Below are positions 38,479-49,399 of a DNA stretch of 64,000 bases, one piece after another (position 1 is the stretch's first letter; each line of letters begins with the position of its first letter). The stretch is taken from the NCBI GenBank assembly GCA_025716855.1, contig JAIXMQ010000087.1, positions 24,885 to 88,884 on the forward strand, given 5' to 3'. The notes beneath the pieces are model-generated. The model did not search any database. It was not told where the DNA came from and worked only from the letters and a program-made list of their open reading frames with translations. Source of the stretch: Pilaira anomala. Its lineage: Eukaryota; Mucoromycota; Mucoromycetes; Mucorales; Mucoraceae. The translations under genes and the position numbers were made by a program.

Positions 38479-41400
38479 CACACCCAGGGAGTCTCATTAA
38501 CTTATATAGTAATTATTTTTCCTTAAGCCAATGAGATAACCAGGAAGTGCTGGTAATCAATAAAAATATTTCAATCTGCGTTTTAACCTTCACGGCGGGA
38601 TTGAAGCAGCGATGGGATTTGCTCTTATCCAATAAGGATTGTCTTCAACAAATTGAAGAACAGCTTCGTTATCCAAAAAGACTTTGACGAATTTTTACAA
38701 GTCTTTTTCATTTAGCGCGTTACAAAAAAAAAAAAAAAAACTTTTCACTTTAAAGATTAACACACATTTCAAAAAAGTTCGTATACAAAGTTAGGACAAA
38801 ATATGATTTTTATTAAATTTAATTTAAAGTATTTTTTTTTTATGAGACAATGCCCACCAGAAGGTGCCAAACTTGCTGATGTTGATTAAGTTGTAATTGT
38901 TATATCTTCTTGAGATATCGAGAATTTGGACAAACTGGCCTTCTGCTTCACGAAAGGAAGTTTCAGCACGAGTTTTAAAGACGAGCAAGTTATTAGCGCC
39001 ATCTTTCATACAAGTATGATAAAGACTTGAGCTAACATCATCACTTTCTAATTCATCAAATCTTGTAATGGCTTCGTCACCACGTAAAAGAGCGTACTCG
39101 ACAACTTTGTATTCACCAGTAAGGGCGTCAACCTTAACAACTTCACCAATCAAATAGTTGCCGTGCTTATTCTTGAAGATACCAGAGGAACCAAGTTTCA
39201 CGACAGGATCTTGATCATTGTTATCTGCAAAGTCACGAACAGTGGTGTCGACCGAAGAAGCACACTCTAAGACCTTTCTCGAAGCTTTTAAGGGAATGCT
39301 TTGACCTTCCACGAACCAAGAACCACCAGCCAAAATGTGGCGAGCCATCATTCTTTTTGCAAAAGCAACAGCAACATCTCTTGAAGGATTTTGTCTGTTG
39401 GTACGAAACAGACCCTCCCTAACAAACTTGTTGTGTTGTTCACCCTTTTCAGTCTCGAAGAAAATAGCAGAGCCAAAACGAAAGATATCATCAACTAAGT
39501 GGTGCATGATATGCATTTTACTTGAGTTGTAGATATTGCCACCCTTTCGATTAGGATACTTGATCTTGAGGAATTCATCGTGGTACAAAACAGAGAGACG
39601 AAGATCATTGTAATTGGAAGCAACTTGTGTCAGGTACAGGCTTGAATTAAACTTGATGCGACTGATGTATGCAAGTGATGCCAGCTTTCCAAGATCAACA
39701 AAGCAGTTTTTAATTAACAAAATCCCTCGATCGGATCGGATTTCTCCAGAGGCGATGAGTTCATTTAACAAAATAGGGACCTGTTGGACCAATATTTTAT
39801 AATCCCTACCTAGGAAAGAACCATGAAGACGCAATGAGGAACGCAACTTACGAGAAAACCCTTTAGAAACGTAACCATGCAATCTTGTTTCAAGGAAACT
39901 TTTTTCGGTAGGATTCAAATGATCTTGTAACAAACATTTTACTAATGCTTTACCGACGCCAAGCATAATTGTATGCAGTAGCTCAATTGGACAATCTAAC
40001 ATTGTGTCGAAAGATTTAAGAACAACCAGGGCTTGACCACCTACAAGTTTATAACCAGCCTCAGTATCAACCAAGAAGGACTTGTCACCACCAGAAGCCA
40101 AATACCGAGCGTACATTGCTGCGACAATGCTTTCAGAACGAGGACGCCAGTTAAAATCTCCACCATCAACACGAGCTGGGGTTTTTAATTCCCAATCACA
40201 TTTACGGCAAGGATTTTTTGAAATAGCACCACGGCTGGAAGCAATTTCTGCATGTCGTGCGTTATCAGCAGTGATAAATTGCAAAGGTGCAACGACAATG
40301 ACAGACTCACCGCTTGGAAGGAACATCTCAACACCATTTTCTAGTTTTACCAGATTTTGGACAATAGCGGGAAGCATTTGCATAGCTGAAAGCAAGTGAT
40401 CAGTACAGATGAACGCCGTGTTTTCAAGTGCATGTCTTTGGGCAAGAGGCAATGCAGCAGGGACCATGATCCAGCTATCAAACTTGTTATGTTTTTTGGT
40501 TCGATTTCCACTCATATCGTCGGTAAAGAAATTCAATGGAATAACTTTGACAGGCTTGTATTTACGAGCAGAAGAAGAAGAAGAAGAAGGGCGTTTCAAT
40601 GGATTGGGGCGGGTTAGTTTACAAACAATAGCATTGCATTTTAAAAGGAGGTCAGAGTTAACTAACACATCACTTTCAAAATTTAATACTAGAGTTTCAG
40701 GGGAATCACAGACAATTCTTGATACTTGGCTGATAGGAACCGAAGTTTTCGCAGGCATGTTATGAAGAAAGAATTGATCTTGAACGGAAATGACTTGATA
40801 ACCTTCGACCATGATAATAGAATGTTTCAAGGTATAAAACCCTTCAACAATCATCATCATTTGATCAGTCTTGACGAGATCACCAATCCAGATATCTTTT
40901 AACAAACCATGAATAGTAACCGAGACCATTGGATGTTGGAACAATTCATGGCTTCTCCACTTATGTGATTGATAGCTATCAACTAATTCACCTTCAGTAC
41001 GATCAGGGAGTCTTGATAAACCATCAACAAGAGAAGGGTTTGCGACAAACAACTTCAATATTTCAGAGGGTGGATTCATAGAAAATTGTAGAGTTTGTTC
41101 GACTTCTTGACCATTGACAGTCTTTTGGACTTTGACATCGTGGACTGTCTGTTTCAACAATGGGATTTGATTCTTCGTTCTTCTTGGGTCATTGAAATTG
41201 AAAATCAAATCGGGTGCTGGAACTTTGGCATGTGGATAGGCGAGTTTAGCCTCGACAACATCTTCAACCAACTTCACGATATCCTTCATCAAACCCTGAG
41301 ATACATCTGCACCAGAACGGTAATAGAACTGATGCATAAGAAGATGTATCTTGTCTCTGAAAGGAAAGAATTCCCCATTGACAACTATAGGAGCTTGGTC

Positions 41401-43249
41401 CTCGATTTCGTCAACTACATCTTCGGGTTCATCAACAGTGGATTCAGTGAATCCCATGTGTTCACCCAAAGGTTCGTCTTCGTCCTCTACCTCGTCAATA
41501 TAGTCAGGGTTTTCAGGTCGTTCGTCTTCATAGAACACCATCGTATTAAGATTTACGTGAACAGGTTCAACTACTTCAACGACTGTGGGTTCTTGTTGAA
41601 TGACGGCTGGCGATAGTTCAATTCTTGCAAAGTTATTGCTTACGAAGTTGTTGCTTGGCGTCAAAGGATCTAAGAACCTGATGCTGCGAGTCTTGGGTGC
41701 TTTAGGTTGGTGTGAATTCTTATGACGTTTAAGAGCGCTAGGGGTGCTGAACTCTTTTCTACATTCATTGAAATCACAAAGGTGCTTGTTGTTGTTGTTA
41801 TTGACGAGTTGGTTATTCATTATTTAGGGAAGTAAAGGGAAGAAGTGTGTTTTTGACTGGTCGACATTTCGTCATATTTAAATTTTAGTGACTTTTGATT
41901 GCAATTTCTTGGACTTTTTTTTTTTTTTTTTTTTCCATCTGTTTCTTTCAGTTTCCTCAACAGTTGACATGGTAAGTAATTTGTTTATTTTTTTAAGATT
42001 CTTTTATAAACTTATCTTTATTATAGTTCCTACTTGACTCTCTGTTGACTGGCATACTCATGGCTTTCTTATTTTATCATAAGGTATTCACATTCACTTC
42101 TTTTTTTTTTACTTAAAAATTTTTTTTTCTTTTACTAATTTTTTTTTTCTTTTTTAAAGTGAGTATGGCTTACGATAATACAAGGTATGAACTCATAATA
42201 ACGCAAAGGAATAACCCATACTAACACTCTCTCTATGTACTAGGTATTATCTGCTGTTATCGCTTATTACTTTTGGTATGTACAGTTTACATTTGTCTCA
42301 ATTAACTTAGTTCTAACTTTTTTCATTTAATTATAAAGGTATGTCGCGTGCAGTAAGAACTAGAAATTAAGGTATGCATTTTATCTTTGTATTTATTCAC
42401 TATGTATTAACTTGTATACTGCTTTTATTAGCTTTTATTAGATATAATTATCGATTGTGAACAACAAAGACAATAAGGTAACGTTTTTATTACTGTTTAA
42501 CTATTTGAACATTATTTACTAATTATTTTTATATAGGTTTGTACGCATTGTCTTAGATAGATGCTCTATTCAATACCGTACACTGTTTTCCAGACGCTGA
42601 AGTATCGTTTATTTGATTTTGTGATCATTTAAACCATCCTGAAAGGGCTTCAGGCGACTGGTAAGGCAGCGTACGTGGCAGCAGTATACATCCATTACAT
42701 CATTTTAAAAATAAAAGCCCAATTAAACATACATATTCTATCCAATGAGAACTCCAAATAGCTCATATTATTAATGATATATCCTTTAATCTGTTTGGCT
42801 GTTGAGAATAAATTGTAAAAATTTCGTAACCCGATTTCATTACTATATAGGGAATGTCCAAAAAAAATCGTCTTTAAAAACCCGCAAAACTCTCTGGGTG
42901 TGTACCATCAATGCAATATGAGTTGATTTTTCACACATTTCTACTAGAAAACATTCAAGTGCAACTGATTCCGAGGGTCTTGTAATTAATAAATGACTAT
43001 AAAAGAGATATAATTAGTTTTACATTTATATATATATATATAAAAAAGATATAGGCGAAAAAAGGTGCTGACATTATACATTAATTGTGGTAAAAAGAAC
43101 TCGATTTCAGAAATGGGAAACTTTTTAAGTTCGTTGCAAAGATAATGTTGAATACCCACATTATCTGAATATCGAAATAAATAAGAAACTGCAATCCAAG
43201 AGTTGAAAAACTCGGAAGTAAAAAGTCTTAATAATAATTCATTCGACAT
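35282..43249 (-). CDS. PIK1: Phosphatidylinositol 4-kinase beta (Pik1), split by a transposon in intron 2
   Basis: Makes PI4P on the Golgi (and nucleus). Nine exons join in frame: 43249-43080, 42996-42906, 38387-37131, 37045-36472, 36412-36211, 36153-36006, 35952-35802, 35737-35355, 35293-35282 (995 aa). The lipid-kinase-unique domain spans exons 1-3: EFFLPQLIHLLITRPSESVA, CEKSTHIALM, then SLWYLQAYLADLSSN. The central region is Ser/Gln/Asp-rich, with the conserved AVVLNSAERAPYLLMIEVL strand. The catalytic domain has SPYGHLPNWRL, GADLRQEQ, catalytic loop KDRHNGN and activation loop HIDFGFML. C-terminus is TRLYDTFQYYSQGIL; the last 12-nt exon codes GIL. Intron 2 (42905-38388) is 4,518 nt and contains the Plavaka-like element; all other introns are under 110 nt. 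No exon is damaged, so the gene is predicted functional if this intron is removed. Confidence 0.93.
38824..41820 (-). CDS. Plavaka-like transposase with N-terminal C2H2 finger
   Basis: Uninterrupted, intron-free 998-codon frame. A C2H2 zinc finger sits at residues 15-37 (C15, C20, H33, H37; LCDFNECRKEF). An acidic linker with EDERPENPDYIDEVEDEDE follows. The catalytic core shows FFTDDMSGNRTKKHNKFDSW (candidate DDE Asp), ITADNARHAEIASSRGA, NPCRKCDW (zinc-ribbon pair) and CPIELLHTIMLGVGKALVK, the order seen in fungal Plavaka (CACTA-related, Tnp2-like) transposases. The C-terminal part (GNYLIGEVVKVDALTGEYKV) looks like a small beta-rich accessory domain. Codons and frame are intact, so the element may be recent or active. 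Its length fits Plavaka proteins (about 900-1100 aa). The DDE Glu was not placed with confidence. Confidence 0.85.
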   Translation of the reverse strand: MNNQLVNNNNNKHLCDFNECRKEFSTPSALKRHKNSHQPKAPKTRSIRFLDPLTPSNNFVSNNFARIELSPAVIQQEPTVVEVVEPVHVNLNTMVFYEDERPENPDYIDEVEDEDEPLGEHMGFTESTVDEPEDVVDEIEDQAPIVVNGEFFPFRDKIHLLMHQFYYRSGADVSQGLMKDIVKLVEDVVEAKLAYPHAKVPAPDLIFNFNDPRRTKNQIPLLKQTVHDVKVQKTVNGQEVEQTLQFSMNPPSEILKLFVANPSLVDGLSRLPDRTEGELVDSYQSHKWRSHELFQHPMVSVTIHGLLKDIWIGDLVKTDQMMMIVEGFYTLKHSIIMVEGYQVISVQDQFFLHNMPAKTSVPISQVSRIVCDSPETLVLNFESDVLVNSDLLLKCNAIVCKLTRPNPLKRPSSSSSSARKYKPVKVIPLNFFTDDMSGNRTKKHNKFDSWIMVPAALPLAQRHALENTAFICTDHLLSAMQMLPAIVQNLVKLENGVEMFLPSGESVIVVAPLQFITADNARHAEIASSRGAISKNPCRKCDWELKTPARVDGGDFNWRPRSESIVAAMYARYLASGGDKSFLVDTEAGYKLVGGQALVVLKSFDTMLDCPIELLHTIMLGVGKALVKCLLQDHLNPTEKSFLETRLHGYVSKGFSRKLRSSLRLHGSFLGRDYKILVQQVPILLNELIASGEIRSDRGILLIKNCFVDLGKLASLAYISRIKFNSSLYLTQVASNYNDLRLSVLYHDEFLKIKYPNRKGGNIYNSSKMHIMHHLVDDIFRFGSAIFFETEKGEQHNKFVREGLFRTNRQNPSRDVAVAFAKRMMARHILAGGSWFVEGQSIPLKASRKVLECASSVDTTVRDFADNNDQDPVVKLGSSGIFKNKHGNYLIGEVVKVDALTGEYKVVEYALLRGDEAITRFDELESDDVSSSLYHTCMKDGANNLLVFKTRAETSFREAEGQFVQILDISRRYNNYNLINISKFGTFWWALSHKKKIL
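41969..42363 (+). CDS. Possible small spliced membrane peptide inside the transposon
   Basis: Exons 41969-41971 (ATG only), 42027-42083, 42244-42275 and 42339-42363 join in frame to 38 aa beginning MFLLDSLLTGILMAFLFYHK, one hydrophobic helix. Each junction has consensus GTAAGT/GTATxx donors and TAG/AAG acceptors. It is divergent from the transposase, with 148 bp between starts. No homologue is known to me; it could be a chance frame. Confidence 0.2.
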
Positions 43250-43829
43250 TTGTTTAAAAAACTAAAAAATTAAAAGATGATGAGAAATATGATGATGAAA
43301 GCTTTTCGTTATGATATTTTATTACCTTTTTTTTTTATTTTTTTTTTTTTCTTCTTCTTCTTCCAACTTTAGAGAGAATACACACTGGTTCTTTCAAAAA
43401 GTAATATGAAAAAGAAAAGTGAAAATAAATAATAATAGGGTTTTTATTTTATTTATTTATTTTTTTTGAGCCACATCATGAAAGTGTGTACAAACAAAAG
43501 GTTGCTTACTTTTAAATATCGTTTTTCATTTAGCTGCAGAAAAAAAAAACGAAACAGCTTTTGTCTTCTTTTTGGTTTATTTTAAATAGAATTTAAACGA
43601 GTCTGTTTTACTGTTTATTTTGTCATATATTTACCTTTGTTAGTATCATTGAATTCAAACCTATCATCACCTTTTCAACGAGTTTTGTTTGATCTCTCCC
43701 AAAAATAAAAGTCTGATTTATAAATCCAGTAATTGTGATTATAAAAGAATTGTACCTGTCAAATCGCTGAATGTGTCACCAAACAACCCCAGCCAATTTC
43801 TTTTTTCTTTTTCTTCTCTTTTTTAAACA
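43250..43829. other. Divergent promoter region, PIK1 / mitochondrial ProRS
   Basis: 580 bp of T/A-rich sequence between two divergent starts, with T-runs at 43325-43350 and 43440-43470. No gene seen. Confidence 0.6.
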
Positions 43830-45622
43830 ATGCTTGCATTAAGAACAAAACCAACATTTCAATTAAAACGTTACTTCTCACTTGATGTAAAAAAAAAAGA
43901 AAGTTCCCTTTTTAACCCGTATAACTAAATAAAAAAGTTTCTCTTTATTTTATTCAGGGACGAAATAAACTATCAAACCAATTCATACCTTTAACCAAAG
44001 ACAAAATCCCAGAAAATTCAGCAAGCCATGGTCTTTTATTAAAAGCAGGTTTCGTCAGACAAAGCGGACCCGGTATATTCTCTCTTTTACCATTAGGCTT
44101 AAGAACAGTAGAAAAAATAGAACGTATCATTGATGAAGAAATGCAAGCGATTGGAAGTCAAAAATTATCTTTACCCATGTTATTAAACCCAGATCCTTGG
44201 AAAAAGACAGGTCGTTGGGAAGGATCCAAAGGTGAATTCTTTCGATTAAAAGATAGAAAAGAGTCAGATTTATTATTGGCTCCTACCCATGAAGAAGAAA
44301 TCACTCAATTAGTCGCGGGTGCCTTGAGAACTTCGAAACAATTACCCATCCGATTATATCAAATCGGTAGAAAATATAGAGATGAATTACGTCCAAGAGC
44401 TGGTTTATTAAGAGGACGTGAATTTATCATGAAAGATTTATATTCTTTTGATAGTACTGTAGATGATGCATATAAAACTTATGACGACGTTGCTTTAGCC
44501 TATCAAAATATCTTTAATCGAATCGGCGTACCTTTTGTCGTGGCTGAAGCAGATAGTGGTAATATTGGTGGAACAAAATCACATGAATATCATATCATCT
44601 CAACTGTAGGTGAAGATACTTTATTAACCTGTTCAAATTGTAAATATACTGCAAACGAAGAACTTGCAGTAGCTGACCTAGTTGAAAACCATCTTCCTAC
44701 TACTACTACTATCAATGATCCATTACAACTTTGGAAGAATAGAGATCATACTGATTTCACCGTCTTTTCCTTTTCTGCATTAAATCATAAAGAAGATGGA
44801 TCCATGGATGGTTTAGCAACTGTCGTTGTACCCAAAGGAAGAAAAATAAATTTATTAAAGGTCGAATCAGAACTCAACACATACTTGAAAAAACAAAATA
44901 TGATAAGTGAAAAGACAACTGTAGATATGAAAGCCATTTCTAAAAAAACCCTAGATACCATCACTCAAAATGTACATTTATTTATTGATGATTCAATCTT
45001 TAATTGTACTAAAACAACAATAGACGAAAATTCCATGTCAACCTTACACAAATCAAAACATTATAGGTTAGCTCAAGAAGGTGATCACTGTGCGACCTGT
45101 AAAGACCATGATCTATCCAGTGTAAAAGCAATTGAATGTGGTCATACTTTCTATTTAGGTACAAAATATTCTTCTGTCTTAGACTGTACTTTTCGTGATG
45201 GCAATAAACCAGATCAGATTCCAGCTGAAATGGGATGTTATGGTATTGGCGTCACTCGAGTTTTAGCAGCGGTTGCAGAAGCAAAGTATGATGATAGAGG
45301 GATCGTCTGGCCTAAATCATTAGCTCCTTATCATATTTGTATTGTACCAACCGATGATAGAAAGCAAGAATTTAAAGAGATTGCGAATCAACTCTATGAT
45401 GATTTAAATACTTCATTTAAAAATGATATCGTCATTGATGATCGTAGATCTGGTTTTGGATCTAAAATGAAGGACACTGAATTAATAGGATATCCTTATA
45501 CTATCATTGTTGGTCCACAATCATTAGAAAATGGTCAAATTGAATTAAATGAGCGTATTCAAGGTCAACAAAGTAAAAAGACAATCATATCTATTCAAGA
45601 TATAAAAAATCATATTATGTAA
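43830..45622 (+). CDS. Mitochondrial prolyl-tRNA synthetase (bacterial type)
   Basis: Class II synthetase charging tRNA-Pro in mitochondria. Exons 43830-43886 and 43958-45622 give 573 aa. The N-terminal MLALRTKPTFQLKRYFS is basic and hydroxylated, as a presequence should be. Motif 1 region: GPGIFSLLPLGLRTVEKIERII. TxE loop: APTHEEEIT. Motif 2: YRDELRPRAGLLRGREFIMKDLYSF. Motif 3: EMGCYGIGVTRVLAAVAEA. Anticodon-binding domain at the C-terminus (PYHICIVPTDD, DRRSGFGSKMKDTELIGYPY). A shortened insertion (about 210-380) with CSNC and CATC cysteine pairs replaces the full editing domain. Stop is 13 bp from the convergent SYLF gene. Confidence 0.94.
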
Positions 45623-45635
45623 TAAAATTATTTAT

Positions 45636-46701
45636 TTAATACGCTTCACGATTTTCTGCTTTTGAAATCATATCATATAATACTTTAGCTTCAACAGGTG
45701 GTTCAATTTCTCCCTTCAAGATAGCTTCAGCTCGAATAGGTTTACCATAAAATGCTGTATTGGCCTTTTGTAACTCCAATAATCCTGTACCTTCAATCGA
45801 CATACCAGCAAATAATCCTTTGGATTTTGTATAAGAAAAGATGGGGGCTACCTTTTTATCTCGAATATCTCCTGCAATACTAGCTTCTCCACCGGCTCCA
45901 ATAGGTCCCACACTGACTGATAAGTTACCTCCCAAAGTAAGATTACCTCCTTGTGAAAATGCTCTTACTGCTTCTTCACTATTTAAAATTAAAACGAAAT
46001 CTGTAATATCTGCTCCAATTTGTGCACCGAATCCAACACCACCGGTTGCAATACAACTGGGTGCACTCCATTTACCATCAGGTAACCTAGTCATAAGACG
46101 CGTAAGTTTCTTTTTCTCCTTCTCAAAAAAAAAAAACTGTACTTACTTTGACACAACAACACCACTACCTGCACGTCCACTCCAAAGGAACCCAGCTTTC
46201 ACCACGGTGAAGATAGCAAGTCCTTTTGCTTGTTTAATAACTGAAACAGGAATAATTGTATCAAATCCATTTTCAACTTCATCCTTCACTAAATTTATGA
46301 AACAAGTTTAACAAAAAAAAAAAAAAATTTAAAAACAAATAAAAAAAAAAAAAAAAAAAAAGCTTACAAATAAATTGTTCAAGGATTCGAGCTGCTTTTG
46401 AACATTCCGCCTTTAAATCACCAGGAATGGGACTATTGAAAGTAGATTCTCCTTTAGCTAGAAACAGTTTATATAAAGTGTTAGTATACTAAAAAGCTAT
46501 TTATTATTTTTTTCTGAAAAAAAAAACACTTACTGGCATTCGACGCCATATCACCTACTTGGCGAGTTGCATTTTGACCAAATTCTGTTGCACCTATTTA
46601 TAAAACATAAGTACACATTTTAAATTCATGATAATATGATAATATGCTTTACTTGAAGCAGCGCGGCTAGCTTGTTCTTTAATTTTATCAAACATTGACA
46701 T
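45636..46701 (-). CDS. SYLF-domain (Ysc84/SH3YL1) lipid- and actin-associated protein
   Basis: Stand-alone SYLF protein, related to Ysc84/Lsb3, which binds phosphoinositides and F-actin at endocytic sites. Five exons: 46701-46653, 46593-46534, 46457-46368, 46288-46147, 46086-45636 (263 a.a.). Core: DLKAECSKAARILEQFI, IIPVSVIKQAKGLAIFTVVK, GFLWSGRAGSGVVVSK, WSAPSCIATGGVGFGAQIGA, then GPIGAGGEASI and IFSYTKSKGLFAGMSIEG. There is no C-terminal SH3 domain, unlike Ysc84 itself. The N-terminal 40 residues are amphipathic (MSMFDKIKEQASRAAS). The 3' end overlaps, or nearly overlaps, the transcript of the convergent ProRS gene. Confidence 0.92.
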
Positions 46702-47654
46702 TTTTCTTATTATTATTTATTTATTTTAATTGATTACAAAAGAAAAAAAAAAAAAAGGAAAAAAACTTTCACGCTATTTAAATAAAATGTATGTATGTAC
46801 ATCATTCACACGTGAATCAAAGCCAATTGATTTTAAAAAAGCCTCCTAAACCTTTTTAAGAAAGTTCTTATTATCATGCGTCGTCATGCCAAGATTTCTT
46901 TCATAATTTAGACGCGACGACCTTCTTTTTTCTATTTTTACATCATCTTGTGAATATTATAAAATAACAGAAGGCAAAAATTATTTTAAGAATTAGACAA
47001 GCCAAGGAATTATTATCAGACTTGCAAAAATGATGAAGTCCAGATATATTAGTATATATATAAAAAATACTATTTACCACTGAGTTTACTACTTTCGATT
47101 GATGCAGTCATTGATTCGGCTTTAAATATAGTGTCAATAATTGCAATCGATTCGTCTTCTTGTTATTGAACAGAGGATGCTCTGTTTAATCGACCCATTT
47201 TTTTTTTAAAAAATTCGATACATAAATTATTAATTTTACTCCTGCGAAAATTTGTGAAGTGGGCGAATCTCCATTGTGGGTAGAAGAAGCTCCAATCTTC
47301 ATTGATAGTTTTAGTCACTGTAGTAGTAAGTTCTACGTATTTTTTTTTTTCAGATAAATGTTTATGAATAGGACTAGTGTTTATGATATGCTCCATGTTA
47401 GTGGAGGAAAGAAAAGTCCAAACACCAAAAGGTTGGATTCATTGCTACATCGCCCATGTTATTAGTAGAGGTTATTAAGAAATGATAGCTTTTACCGCTA
47501 CTACAGGTTCAAAGTAACTGGATCTAAACTTGCAATTTTAGATAGCATGATGAAGTTCTCCTGTTCCTTCTTGGTTAAACTCAAAGAGGTTCTTGAAGCT
47601 AATAGTATAGCCATATGTTCGTCCAATACTTTACGAACTTTGGCTGCGATATAC

Positions 47655-47694
<40 letters not shown>

Positions 47695-49252
47695 AACCAA
47701 TCAAGATGGAAGAGCGAAGCAAAGAGACGCTTTGATGACGAACTTGGTGTATGGTTGTTCAATTGCTTTACAATGGTCAATTTCCAAATCTACTGTAAAT
47801 AAAATGAACAGGTAAAAAAGAAAAATTTTAGAACAGTTAATTTATAATATTGTGTATTTAAAGACTTTCTAACACAACTTACAGTTATTTTTTTTTAAAA
47901 AAAAAAAAATGGTATATATTCTTAAGAAACAAAATAAACGCAGGGACGTTAGTGAGTTCACGGTTAATAATCACTATTTATGTCACCTACAACACATTAT
48001 CATCAAAGCTGGTCGTTTAAGAGTATACTCTTGTCATAATTTGGAAAGAGCTATTAAAAAAAAAAAAATACAGTAAATCTTATTAAGTCCCAAAAGTAAA
48101 ATCAACACAAAATGCATCCAACATCCTTACTACTACCGGTCATCAAGCAGGACACAATAGTCACTTCACACAGAGCTTAGCACCTAATCCCGCTTACAGT
48201 CCAAATTCATTTTGGTGTAATATCTCACTATTCCGCAACAACCGGTTTTGACCGGGTAAATTTAGAAGTTGGAATTGCTGCAAAAAGTCTGGAACGATTC
48301 GAAGTTGACCGTAGAAGGAAAGGGTTGAATACAAGAGCTGGAAATATAGTACTATTTGACGCGCGAATACAGGAAGAAGATATATATATATATATATATA
48401 TATACGAAAACAGAATCTTGTTTTAACATCTAGTTATTAATCGTACCAAAAAAAAAAACGCTTGGTTTGTTGGTACTATACAGTGCTACTTAAAACACGA
48501 ACAAGACGATCGAGTCAGCTTTCTTGCTTTAATTGAGACCATGTCATGTCAAGTCATTCAAAAGGAGATCAGTATAAGAAGATTGTAGTATGTGACGTTA
48601 CCGATAGTGTCGAATGTGTTAGGCTTGTAAAGTACCCTTCAACCAGAAACAAGTATAAAGCCATTTAGCCTTACGCACAAAAAAAAAAAAAAAAACTTGA
48701 CAAAAAAACTGGTAGGGCAAGCTTAAAGATCTTTACCCTATTTATTATATAAACATTTTACATTTATCCAAAAAGGATAAAGCAGGTTAAACATAAAATA
48801 AAACGAGAAAAATAAAAAGAGAAGACGGTGAATTTTTGATTTAGGTTCTGAGAGACACACTATTAACCAGTGTGTGTGGCGTGTGAAAAAAAAAGAAGAC
48901 AACAATAACAAACAAGTATGATATGGTATGGCGATTTTGTAAAGAATGTAAACACTTCATTTAAAGTGTTTACATCTTGTTTATTTACAAAAAAAAAAAA
49001 AATAAGAAAAGATTATCTATTTTTTTTTTATTGAATATTATTATGTAAAATAATTTTCATTTCTTTTGAAATAAACGCAAAACACTATGTTTTGGATGAT
49101 AAAAGCTAGTTACTCACAAAAGTGAGTTCAAAAGAGAAGCGAGTTTCAGGTGGTAACCTGGAAAAGGACCTTTGTAGATGGAGGCGCTATTGCATATTTA
49201 CAAACAAAAACAAAACAAAAAAAAGTGAAACTGTCAATATTTATTTTTTTTA

Positions 49253-49286
<34 letters not shown>

Positions 49287-49399
49287 TGTAAAAAAAAAAC
49301 AAAAAAGAAAGAAAAAAACAAAAAAAATAGAGAATGTGGGTGCACTACCATTTAATCATTGTGTATATTCAGACCAAAAAAAAAAAACATATACATAAA
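46702..49399. other. Gene-poor region
   Basis: About 2.7 kb with many A/T runs (A44 at 47650-47693, A24 at 49254-49284 interrupted by T), a (TA)n at 48381-48402, and a T9A13 block at 47888-47909. One possible decayed gene (47500-47790) is listed separately. Otherwise nothing recognised. Confidence 0.5.
47500..47790 (-). pseudogene. Possible decayed or unknown gene fragment
   Basis: On the minus strand two exon-like pieces bracket the A44 tract: one reads DLEIDHCKAIEQPYTKFVIK after a TAG acceptor, the other AKVRKVLDEHMAILLASRTS to a stop at 47501 after a CAG acceptor. Amino acid composition is protein-like, but no domain is recognised and no start was found. Confidence 0.25.

Larger units (their letters stand above)
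38479..42902 (-). mobile_element. Plavaka/CMC-like DNA transposon, 4.4 kb, apparently complete
   Basis: The ends are inverted: CACACCCAGGGAGTCT at 38479 and, on the other strand, CACACCCAGAGAGTTT ending at 42902 (14 of 16 identical). A TA lies on each side (38477-38478 and 42903-42904), consistent with a 2-bp target duplication. A second shared block, CTATATAGTAAT-like, lies inside both ends. It carries one long minus-strand transposase frame and possibly a small spliced frame on the plus strand. Orientation matches the host PIK1 gene. Family assignment rests on the transposase. Confidence 0.85.

Noticed and set aside
40082..41616. Plus-strand open frames across the transposase
   Set aside because: Antisense shadows of a long continuous coding frame; no splice or start context.
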